Part shown: positions 30,040 to 35,915 of the stretch, in pieces
How positions within the stretch are numbered: the stretch's first letter is position 1
How the letters are laid out: each line of letters begins with the position of its first letter
Source: a virus
Strand: one strand, 5' to 3'
Virus record (IMG/VR): IMGVR_UViG_3300031566_000173
Span: 1 to 37,181 of that record
DNA length: 37,181 bases
Notes under the pieces: model-generated
Seen by the model: the letters and a program-made list of their open reading frames with translations, nothing else
Told to the model about the DNA's origin: nothing
The model's database searches: none
Made by a program: the position numbers and the translations under genes

Positions 30040-30354
30040 ATGCGCCCTCTCGGGCAAGATGTGCCCGGGGAGACCGCGCAGATCGCAATCCTGTCGGTCA
30101 GCGCGCTCGTGGGCGGCGGCTTCCTGGGCTACCAGGCGGTTCGGTCCATGCAGGAGGGTGGCCTGTTCAGCGTGGCCGAGCATGAGCCGCAGCCGCTGGG
30201 CATCGTGGACGGTGTGGCCATTCTGGGCGGCCTGTACTTGACGTGGGAGGCGCTCAAGGAAACGGCCCAGGACATCGGGATGGAACCCCTCGTCTACGCC
30301 GGGGTGGGCATCTCCGCCCTGGCTGGTGTACTCTGGCTGAAAAGCCGGCTCTAG
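30040..30354 (+). CDS. Three-span small membrane protein, 104 aa
   Basis: ATG 30040 follows GGAGCGGTAAGG. Hydrophobic spans lie at about 11-30 (TAQIAILSVSALVGGGFLGY), 52-70 (LGIVDGVAILGGLYLTWEAL) and 82-100 (PLVYAGVGISALAGVLWLKS). It sits between the M23-like protein and a basic peptide just before the endolysin. The position suits a holin; Gly/Ala-rich composition also suits a virion membrane protein. Confidence 0.65.
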   Translation: MRPLGQDVPGETAQIAILSVSALVGGGFLGYQAVRSMQEGGLFSVAEHEPQPLGIVDGVAILGGLYLTWEALKETAQDIGMEPLVYAGVGISALAGVLWLKSRL

Positions 30355-30370
30355 CCGGAAGGAGGCTCGC

Positions 30371-30478
30371 ATGGCCACGAAGAAGAAGAAGGGCGCCCGC
30401 AAGAAGAAGACCCTGCGCGACATCGTGCTCCCGCCGGACTCGGTTGTCGCGAGGCTCCGCGCGCGCTTCAAGAAGTGA
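30371..30478 (+). CDS. Very basic 35-aa peptide
   Basis: A short gene with a perfect ribosome site (GGAAGGAGG, 6 nt from ATG 30371) and GTGA overlap with the endolysin. The peptide MATKKKKGARKKKTLRDIVL ends VVARLRARFKK; 15 of 35 residues are Lys or Arg. It may bind or condense DNA, or be a virion-internal peptide. Too short for family assignment. Confidence 0.65.
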   Translation: MATKKKKGARKKKTLRDIVLPPDSVVARLRARFKK

Positions 30479-31296
30479 CGGGCGAGCTACCCGTCCTCCG
30501 CGTAGGCTCGCGGGGCCGATGGGTCGGCGTCCTGCAGACGTTCCTGCTCGGACGCGGGCACTACAAGGGCCGCGTCGACAATGCGTTCGGACCCCTGACG
30601 GAGAAGGCCGTCAGGGCGTTCCAGCGCGCGCACATGCTCAGGGCCGACGGCGTTGTCGGCAATCAGACGTGGGGCGCCGCGATGATGCTCGGGCTGGAGC
30701 TTGTCGCGTCACCGGCACGGGACTCGAAGCGCGTCGACAGCCCGGCGTGGCCGTCGCCGCCGGTCGATCTGCGGCCGATGTACGGGACGGCCCGGGAGAA
30801 GCTGTTCGGCCACATCGAGTTCAAGCACACGCCGACGCCGCGGAGCCCCGAAGCCGTGACCATCACGAACGGCTGGCAGAAGGAGAACCTCGTCATCGCG
30901 AAGGTGCCGCAGCTGGCGACGCTCTACGAGGAGCGACCGGCGCGCTCGGGCTTCCCGAAGAACGGCAGCATATTCTGTCACCGGCTTGCCGCGGAGCCCG
31001 TCCGCGCGCTCTGGCAGGCATGGGAGGACGAGGGGCTGCTCGACCGCGTGATGACGTTCCAGGGTGCCTGGGTGGCTCGCTTCGTGCGAGGCTCGCGCAC
31101 CACGCTGAGCAACCATTGCTATGGCAGCGCCTTCGACATCAACTACGCATGGAACATGCTGGGACACCGCCCCGCTCTCGTCGGTGAGGAAGGCAGCGTT
31201 CGAGAGCTTGTCCCCACCGCGAACAAGCTGGGCTTCTATTGGGGAGGCCACTTCACCAGGAACGACGGCATGCACTTCGAGGTGGTCCGGCTATGA
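30475..31296 (+). CDS. Endolysin: peptidoglycan-binding domain plus M15 peptidase, 273 aa
   Basis: Residues 5-75 are a PG-binding type 1 domain (VLRVGSRGRWVGVLQTFLLG, NAFGPLTEKAVRAFQRAHML, DGVVGNQTWG). A linker leads to a D-Ala-D-Ala carboxypeptidase-like (M15/VanY) domain with TLSNHCYGSAFDINYAW (His 214, Asp 221) and the terminal NDGMHFEVVRL (His 268 region), the full SxHxxGxAxD and HxE-type zinc set. It cleaves peptide cross-links at lysis. GTG 30475 overlaps the basic peptide gene. No signal peptide, so a holin would be needed. Confidence 0.92.
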   Translation: MTGELPVLRVGSRGRWVGVLQTFLLGRGHYKGRVDNAFGPLTEKAVRAFQRAHMLRADGVVGNQTWGAAMMLGLELVASPARDSKRVDSPAWPSPPVDLRPMYGTAREKLFGHIEFKHTPTPRSPEAVTITNGWQKENLVIAKVPQLATLYEERPARSGFPKNGSIFCHRLAAEPVRALWQAWEDEGLLDRVMTFQGAWVARFVRGSRTTLSNHCYGSAFDINYAWNMLGHRPALVGEEGSVRELVPTANKLGFYWGGHFTRNDGMHFEVVRL

Positions 31297-31305
31297 GGAT
31301 CTCGT

Positions 31306-31458
31306 CTGTGGTTCTACGACACCGACGCCAGCGGAGGAGGCGTGGTGGTCTATCAGCTAGGCCCAGACGGGAAACCACGCTGGAGCGGCAGCACCGCGTT
31401 TGATTGGTGGGATCGAGCCATCGACGTGATGCGGTGGGCGCGTGACAACGGCAGCTAG
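31306..31458 (+). CDS. Hidden 50-aa protein with CTG start (or endolysin read-through extension)
   Basis: Directly after the endolysin TGA the same frame stays open for 54 codons and encodes a natural-looking sequence: LWFYDTDASGGGVVVYQLGP, then GKPRWSGSTAFDWWDRAIDV and MRWARDNGS. CTG 31306 is preceded by AGGA at a good distance, so an independent gene with a CTG start is the best reading; GTG 31342 or 31345 after GGAGGAGG are alternatives. Translational read-through of the TGA is also possible. No ATG start exists in this frame. The gene ends inside the -35/-10 region of the next promoter. Confidence 0.5.
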   Translation: MWFYDTDASGGGVVVYQLGPDGKPRWSGSTAFDWWDRAIDVMRWARDNGS

Positions 31459-31470
31459 CTCAGCTAGCAT
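31442..31470 (+). promoter_or_regulatory. Leaderless promoter with shared palindromic operator (GTGACA-N17-TAGCAT)
   Basis: GTGACA (31442-31447), 17 bp, TAGCAT (31465-31470), then 7 nt to ATG 31478, with no ribosome site. Spacer and -10 contain AGCTAGCTCAGCTAGC (31453-31468), identical to 12019-12034 and in the same register, a palindromic operator probably read by one regulator. Confidence 0.6.
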
Positions 31471-31477
31471 ACGCGCC

Positions 31478-31759
31478 ATGGCCATCCAGAAGAAGGCGCC
31501 GAAGACCGACGTCACACCGAATGCCGCTGCCGACTACTACGTCTTCGAGATGAAGGTGCGCTCACGAACCGAGCCGCTCCGCCAGGTAAACAAGAAGCCG
31601 CTCGACCTCAAGGCAGCTAAGCAGCTGGCGCGCATCGGCGCGAAGGAGGGGAAGCACGACCGGGCCGTGACGACGAGCCCGAAGGCGAAGGACTTCCGGA
31701 TCGTCGCCCAGTACGAGAAGGGCACCGGCGACAACGTCACGCGGAAGCTCTACAAGTGA
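31478..31759 (+). CDS. Hypothetical basic protein, 93 aa
   Basis: ATG 31478 is 7 nt after the -10 box. The protein (MAIQKKAPKTDVTPNAAADY) has a beta strand YYVFEMKVRSRTEPLRQVN and a basic helix (LDLKAAKQLARIGAKEGKHD), then TTSPKAKDFRIVAQYEKGTG. The pattern suggests a small nucleic-acid-binding or virion-associated protein. No family is recognised. Confidence 0.6.
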   Translation: MAIQKKAPKTDVTPNAAADYYVFEMKVRSRTEPLRQVNKKPLDLKAAKQLARIGAKEGKHDRAVTTSPKAKDFRIVAQYEKGTGDNVTRKLYK

Positions 31760-31989
31760 GCCACGCGAGCAAGCAGGCCGAGTCGCGCCGGCACGAGGAG
31801 CGCCGCGCCGCCGCGCGCGAGATTCTGGAGGAGGCCCTGGCAGACACGGCGGACTTGCGAGAACGCATGCATCGCGTGCTAGCGACGCCGCACGAGGCGG
31901 TGTTCCTGTTCGGGAACATGCTGGGGATCGCGGTGCGTTGGCAGGAGCGAATCCGTGCCTACCACGCCAAGTACATCGAGAGGCCGTAA
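31756..31989 (+). CDS. Hypothetical helical protein, 77 aa
   Basis: GTGA overlap with the previous gene. The protein is helical and charged: KQAESRRHEERRAAAREILE, EALADTADLRERMHRVLAT, then a more hydrophobic helix (AVFLFGNMLGIAVRWQERI). A coiled coil is likely. No family is recognised. Confidence 0.6.
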   Translation: MSHASKQAESRRHEERRAAAREILEEALADTADLRERMHRVLATPHEAVFLFGNMLGIAVRWQERIRAYHAKYIERP

Positions 31990-31991
31990 CC

Positions 31992-32780
31992 ATGAGCTAC
32001 GCGAGCAAGACCCTCGACGAGATCCGCGCGGAGATGAACCGACAGTACGCCGACGGCACCGCGTACGCGGACATGCTGGCGTGGGACGTGGAGCGCATGA
32101 AGCAGCTGCACTGGAACGTGCTGGACCTCGCGCTGCACCCAGGGACGATGACTCCCGGCGTGCCCCGGGAGACCGGGCTCACGCTGGACGTGGGGTGCGG
32201 CCAGGGCGGCATCGCGTCGTACTGGCCGAACCTGCGGCGCCTCGTAGGGGTCGAGATCAGCGAAGTCGCCGTAGAGAAGGCGCGCGCCGCGAATCACGGC
32301 GTCGAGTACCACGCGAGCGCCATCGAGGACTTCGAGTACCACGCGAAGTTCGACACGATCGTCGCTGTCGAGAGCATCGAGCACTGGCGCGACGTGCCCA
32401 AGGGGCTCGACAACATCCGCAAGCTCATCGCCGACGACGGCGTGTTAGTGCTGACGACGCCGAACCGGGACAGCCTGCACGCGCGCATCGGCCGGAAGCT
32501 CGGGCTGCCGGTGCCGTTCTGCTCCTCCGACCACGTGTACGAGTTCGGTTTCAGTGAGTTGGTCGCGCTGCTCGCTGCGCACGGCTTCAAGGTCACGCGG
32601 TCGCTCGGGGCATGCCTCATGCCGTACTGGGCCCTGGAGCGCGAGTTTGGGAACAAGATCCGGCGGCTGACGGACGGAGATGCGGAAATCGTCAAGCTGC
32701 TCGGCGAGGCCGGGCGCAACGTGCCGCAGATCGCGTTCTGTCAGTGCCACGCGGCGATGCCGGTAGCGGTGCCGACGTGA
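31992..32780 (+). CDS. SAM-dependent methyltransferase, class I, 262 aa
   Basis: The Rossmann-type core shows motif I LTLDVGCGQGGIASYW (about 63-79), RRLVGVEISEVAVEKARAAN (motif II Glu), DTIVAVESIEHWRDVP (motif IV region) and VLVLTTPNRDSLHARIGR. This is the small-molecule/sugar/lipid methyltransferase type (UbiE/COQ5-like), not a DNA methyltransferase, as there is no NPPY. It sits three genes before a sulfotransferase, suggesting a shared task in modifying a surface glycan or metabolite; that is inference. Confidence 0.82.
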   Translation: MSYASKTLDEIRAEMNRQYADGTAYADMLAWDVERMKQLHWNVLDLALHPGTMTPGVPRETGLTLDVGCGQGGIASYWPNLRRLVGVEISEVAVEKARAANHGVEYHASAIEDFEYHAKFDTIVAVESIEHWRDVPKGLDNIRKLIADDGVLVLTTPNRDSLHARIGRKLGLPVPFCSSDHVYEFGFSELVALLAAHGFKVTRSLGACLMPYWALEREFGNKIRRLTDGDAEIVKLLGEAGRNVPQIAFCQCHAAMPVAVPT

Positions 32781-32878
32781 GCGACCCGGTGAACTACGTG
32801 GCGCTGTGCAACGGATGCGCGAGAGTCATCGGCCTGCGCGGCCGGTGCCGGTGGGAGAGATCGTGGCTGCGCTCGTAG
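32777..32878 (+). CDS. Small Cys-containing peptide, 33 aa
   Basis: A GTG start overlaps the methyltransferase stop (GTGA). The sequence contains ALCNGCARVIGLRGRCRWE: three Cys residues in CxxC...C spacing, possibly a partial zinc knuckle. Support is only the coupled start and composition. Confidence 0.4.
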   Translation: MSDPVNYVALCNGCARVIGLRGRCRWERSWLRS

Positions 32879-32903
32879 CGCGCCACGTAGCGGAGGCAAG
32901 CAA

Positions 32904-33548
32904 GTGATCATCACCAAGAGGTTCGTGTTCGTGCACATGCCGAAGACCGGAGGCACATGGCTCCGCGAGGTGCTCAAGCGCTACAAGCATCCGCTGTGGC
33001 ATTTGAAGGAGCGACCGGGGCACGAGACGTCGGCGGAGGCGCCTCCGGGGTTGACGACACTCGGCACCGTGCGGAACCCGTGGGACTGGTACGTCTCGTG
33101 GTACTTTTTCCGCTGTCGCGAGTACCAGGATCGCACCGGCCTGTTCGCGCCAGATCGTCCGAGAGAGGGCTGGGTAGACCTCATGAACCGTTGGAAGGAG
33201 CACGTCGCGCAGCCCGACGTCAGGACACGCGAGGGGTTTCTGCGAGCGCTGCCGCGCCTCATGGACGGTTCCCTGACCGAGTCGTACACGAAGACACACA
33301 CGCAATTCTTCGAGCGCGGGCGCCCGGTGCAGCTGGCCCGGTTCGAGCACCTTGGGGCTGACGTGACGGCGTTTCTCAAGGAAAACCGCATCCCGAACAA
33401 GCTCAAGCTGCGCACCGCGCTGCGCACCGCACCGCGGAAAAACACCTCACGTCACGGCCCTTACCGCGACTACTACGACGAGGAGGCTAGGGACTTGGTT
33501 GCGAGTGCCGACCGTGCGATCATCGAGAGGTACGGCTATGAGTTTTGA
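32904..33548 (+). CDS. Sulfotransferase family protein, 214 aa
   Basis: The 5'-phosphosulfate loop FVFVHMPKTGGTWLREVLK (residues 7-25) and the 3'-phosphate motif GTVRNPWDWYVSWYFFRC (about 53-70) identify a PAPS-dependent sulfotransferase of the Sulfotransfer_2-like group. Later parts have QLARFEHLGADVTAFLKEN and YYDEEARDLVASADRAIIER, also typical. It transfers sulfate to a carbohydrate or other hydroxyl. Such genes are rare in phages and may alter host surface polysaccharide to prevent superinfection. GTG 32904 start. Confidence 0.85.
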   Translation: MIITKRFVFVHMPKTGGTWLREVLKRYKHPLWHLKERPGHETSAEAPPGLTTLGTVRNPWDWYVSWYFFRCREYQDRTGLFAPDRPREGWVDLMNRWKEHVAQPDVRTREGFLRALPRLMDGSLTESYTKTHTQFFERGRPVQLARFEHLGADVTAFLKENRIPNKLKLRTALRTAPRKNTSRHGPYRDYYDEEARDLVASADRAIIERYGYEF

Positions 33549-34065
33549 CGCTGAGGCCGAGGCCAAGCTCGCGGAGTTGACGCCGGAGACGGAGCGGCGC
33601 GTGCGCATGCTGATCCGCTACGCGGAGCGCAACGGCATCCCGATCGAGTTCATCGACAAGACGTACCGCACATGCAAGGAGCAGAACGCGCTCTACTCGG
33701 CGGGCATCACGCCCGCGCGTGGCTGCAAGTCCTGGCACACGTGGGGACGCGCAGTCGACCTCTACATCCCAGGCTGGCGCACGTGCAACGCTGCATGCCA
33801 GGCCAACTACGCCTTCCTCGCCGACTACTGGAAGGGCATGGGGGGGAAGTGGGGCGGCGACTTCTCGTACGCGGACCTCGTGCACTTCGAGTGGCATCCG
33901 GAGTACGGGTCGATCAACGACGTCTGCCCGAGCGCGGACGCGCTCTGCCCGGCGCCACCGTGGCCGGAGGATCGGCCGTGGCAGGTCCGCGCGGCGCTGC
34001 CGCTTGGGATTGCGCTCGCGGCCGCCGGGGCCGGCGCCGCGTACTACATCTGGAAAGGAGCATGA
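33538..34065 (+). CDS. Tail-anchored M15 peptidase, 175 aa
   Basis: An L-Ala-D-Glu endopeptidase-like M15 domain: LIRYAERNGIPIEFIDKTYR, CKEQNALYS, CKSWHTWGRAVDLYIPGW (His 67, Asp 74) and FSYADLVHFEWHPEYG (His 116, Glu 118), the complete zinc set. After a Cys/Pro-rich linker the C-terminus is a membrane helix (VRAALPLGIALAAAGAGAAY, about 150-170) with a short charged tail. A C-tail-anchored wall hydrolase is unusual for a free endolysin and fits a virion-membrane enzyme for DNA entry. ATG 33538 overlaps the sulfotransferase end by 11 bp. Confidence 0.85.
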   Translation: MSFDAEAEAKLAELTPETERRVRMLIRYAERNGIPIEFIDKTYRTCKEQNALYSAGITPARGCKSWHTWGRAVDLYIPGWRTCNAACQANYAFLADYWKGMGGKWGGDFSYADLVHFEWHPEYGSINDVCPSADALCPAPPWPEDRPWQVRAALPLGIALAAAGAGAAYYIWKGA

Positions 34066-34067
34066 GC

Positions 34068-34757
34068 ATGGACGTGTTTGGAGTCGGGAAACCCTACGGG
34101 GCCGGGGACTACTTTCGGGAGGAGAGGAACCCAGGGCACGGCGGTGTCCTCGACGGTGACGGCTATCGAGGCACCCACGACGGTCCGTCGTTCGACGGGC
34201 ACTCGAAGGTGAACGTCTGGAATTGGAACCAGCTGCTGACGTTCGAGATCGGCCGCGTCGAGCTTCTGCGGCTCGCACTCGGCCGTCCCGTGAAGCTCGC
34301 AACGATCAAGGGCACCGACCTGTTCGCCGACGTCACGCCGGAAGAGGCGCGGGCGGCTCTTGGACGCCGAGCGTACGCGCGCGTGCTTCGCGGCGTCGAC
34401 CGTCTTCGGAACCGAGGCTCCGGCCAGTGGGGCCCCTATCAGCACGAGTACGCGGCGGTGGCACCCATGCCGACGGCCGAGCAGATCCTCAGCCCGTGGC
34501 TCCTGGCCATCATGGAGCGGCTGGACAGACTGACGCCCGCCCGGCACGACGTCGACCACGACGAGCGATGCAAGGAGCGCCGGGAGATGCTCTACGCGCT
34601 CGTGGAAATGCTCCGGCAGGGCGGCATCGGCAACAAGACGGTCAAGACGCACGGCTGGGATCCTGAGCTTTTGGAGGCCGTGCGTGACGTGGCGAAGTGG
34701 GTCGAGGACGACCGCCGCCAGTGCGTCGAGCGAGAGAAGGGCCGCGAGGGGAACTGA
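34068..34757 (+). CDS. Hypothetical protein, 229 aa
   Basis: ATG 34068 is preferred to ATG 34062, as GGAAAGGAG lies 7 nt before it. The N-terminus is Gly/Asp-rich (FGVGKPYGAGDYFREERNP, GVLDGDGYRGTHDGPSFDGH), then VWNWNQLLTFEIGRVELLRL and helices (TPEEARAALGRRAYARVLRG, MERLDRLTPARHDVDHDE). It is mostly hydrophilic. No family is recognised. Confidence 0.65.
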   Translation: MDVFGVGKPYGAGDYFREERNPGHGGVLDGDGYRGTHDGPSFDGHSKVNVWNWNQLLTFEIGRVELLRLALGRPVKLATIKGTDLFADVTPEEARAALGRRAYARVLRGVDRLRNRGSGQWGPYQHEYAAVAPMPTAEQILSPWLLAIMERLDRLTPARHDVDHDERCKERREMLYALVEMLRQGGIGNKTVKTHGWDPELLEAVRDVAKWVEDDRRQCVEREKGREGN

Positions 34758-34759
34758 CC

Positions 34760-35152
34760 ATGGAGCGTTCCGCCCTCATCGGAATCGGCGCCATCGCGGC
34801 CGGCATGATCGTGGCCGGCGTGGCGCTTCGGCGTCGGGAGGGGGCAGGACTCCCCGAAAGCCCCTCTGAGGGCGCTCTGGAGCCATGCTGCGGGCAGCCC
34901 GTCTGCGGCGGGGAGAGCCGCCACCCCGTGGGGATCCCGGGCGGCTGGAGGCGTGCCACGGGCGCCGAGGCCGGCCCCTACGCGGGGACCGCCCAGAGCA
35001 TCCTGAGCGCCCACTACTCGGACCCGTACGGGACGCTCATCCCCATCGACGCCGACACGGCCGCCATGGTCGAGCAGCACTGCCACGAGCCCGGGGGCCC
35101 CGTGAAGCCGTGGGGATATCACCACGGGATCACTCTTCTGAAGGCGGCGTGA
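34760..35152 (+). CDS. Membrane-anchored Cys-containing protein, 130 aa
   Basis: ATG 34760 follows GAGGGGAACTG. The N-terminal helix SALIGIGAIAAGMIVAGVAL (residues 4-23) followed by RRR is a signal anchor. The rest is Gly/Pro-rich and polar with a CCGQPVC cluster and a His/Gly end (VEQHCHEPGGPVKPWGYHHG), possibly metal-binding. No family is recognised. Confidence 0.6.
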   Translation: MERSALIGIGAIAAGMIVAGVALRRREGAGLPESPSEGALEPCCGQPVCGGESRHPVGIPGGWRRATGAEAGPYAGTAQSILSAHYSDPYGTLIPIDADTAAMVEQHCHEPGGPVKPWGYHHGITLLKAA

Positions 35153-35156
35153 GCCG

Positions 35157-35492
35157 ATGGACGTCGAATCGCACCGCAGAGCCATGGCGCTGGTCGACGA
35201 AAGCCGCCTGCTCGAACTCGCTGGCAAGCACGAGGCGGCCCGCGAGAAGCTCGAACAGGCAGCCGGGCTGGAAGAAGCGTGCGCCGATGCAGCGGGCAAC
35301 GAGAAGCCGCGGACCCGCGGCATTTTGCGGGTGAGCGCGGTCTCGCTGTGGCTCTCGTCAGGGCGTCTTGAGCGAGCCGAGTTGGTCGCTCGCCGATATC
35401 TGACCGAGCCTCTGTTGCCCGGATTCCACCGGGAACTCTCCGCCATTCTCTCGCAGACCGTCGAGCGCAGGGCCACCCTGCGGGGGACATGA
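35157..35492 (+). CDS. Small TPR-like protein, 111 aa
   Basis: The sequence is a row of helices in TPR spacing: DESRLLELAGKHEAAREKLE, QAAGLEEACADAA, then RGILRVSAVSLWLSSGRLER and AELVARRYLTE. Proteins of this shape (a short two-to-three-repeat TPR with LAxxAxxLAxxxGxxxEAE) are common in phages and bacteria without a known role. ATG 35157, 4 bp after the previous stop. Confidence 0.65.
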   Translation: MDVESHRRAMALVDESRLLELAGKHEAAREKLEQAAGLEEACADAAGNEKPRTRGILRVSAVSLWLSSGRLERAELVARRYLTEPLLPGFHRELSAILSQTVERRATLRGT

Positions 35493-35851
35493 TGGCGGCG
35501 GTGCTGATGGAAGTTTTTGAACGCGACGAGCGCGGGTGGCGCCGCCGCTACCGGCTCTGCAGGGCTGGCTTCGAGAAGAGGGTGCAGGCGCTCCTGCAGA
35601 GCCGTCTCGACGTCGGCCACGATCTCGCCAGCCACGCTGTGGAGATCGACAACGCGGCAACGGACGAAGACCTGCTCGACGCCGGATGGATCCGGATCGA
35701 CAGCGGCGCCGGGGCCGGCATCTGGGTCTGTTCCGAGCACGCTAAGACGTCCACGCCGGTGACGCCGGCAGGAGGTCTCCATGCACCACAAGAGGAAGCG
35801 CCCGAAGAAGCAGAGGGCCGGCTGCCTGTTCTGCAAGCCCCACAAGGGTAA
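35489..35851 (+). CDS. Hypothetical protein, 120 aa
   Basis: ATGATG start overlapping the previous stop. The first 80 residues are natural-looking (MEVFERDERGWRRRYRLCRA, VQALLQSRLDVGHDLASHAV, LLDAGWIRIDSGAGAGIWVC). The last 25, from the overlap with the next gene, are Pro/Glu/Ala-rich and may be unconstrained. No family is recognised. Confidence 0.6.
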   Translation: MMAAVLMEVFERDERGWRRRYRLCRAGFEKRVQALLQSRLDVGHDLASHAVEIDNAATDEDLLDAGWIRIDSGAGAGIWVCSEHAKTSTPVTPAGGLHAPQEEAPEEAEGRLPVLQAPQG

Positions 35852-35915
35852 CGCGGCTTCCGCGAAGAACCGTGACCCTGCGGCTGTCCGCCGCAGGCTG
35901 CAGGTCGGACGCTAG
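35781..35915 (+). CDS. Basic Cys/His peptide, 44 aa
   Basis: A hidden small gene with a near-perfect ribosome site (CAGGAGGTCTCC before ATG 35781), overlapping the previous gene by 71 bp. The peptide MHHKRKRPKKQRAGCLFCKP continues HKGNAASAKNRDP and ends in a basic helix. The KxRAGCLxCKPHK pattern recurs in small bacterial and phage peptides (from memory). It may bind zinc and nucleic acid. Its stop overlaps the convergent kinase-like gene by 4 bp. Confidence 0.65.
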   Translation: MHHKRKRPKKQRAGCLFCKPHKGNAASAKNRDPAAVRRRLQVGR

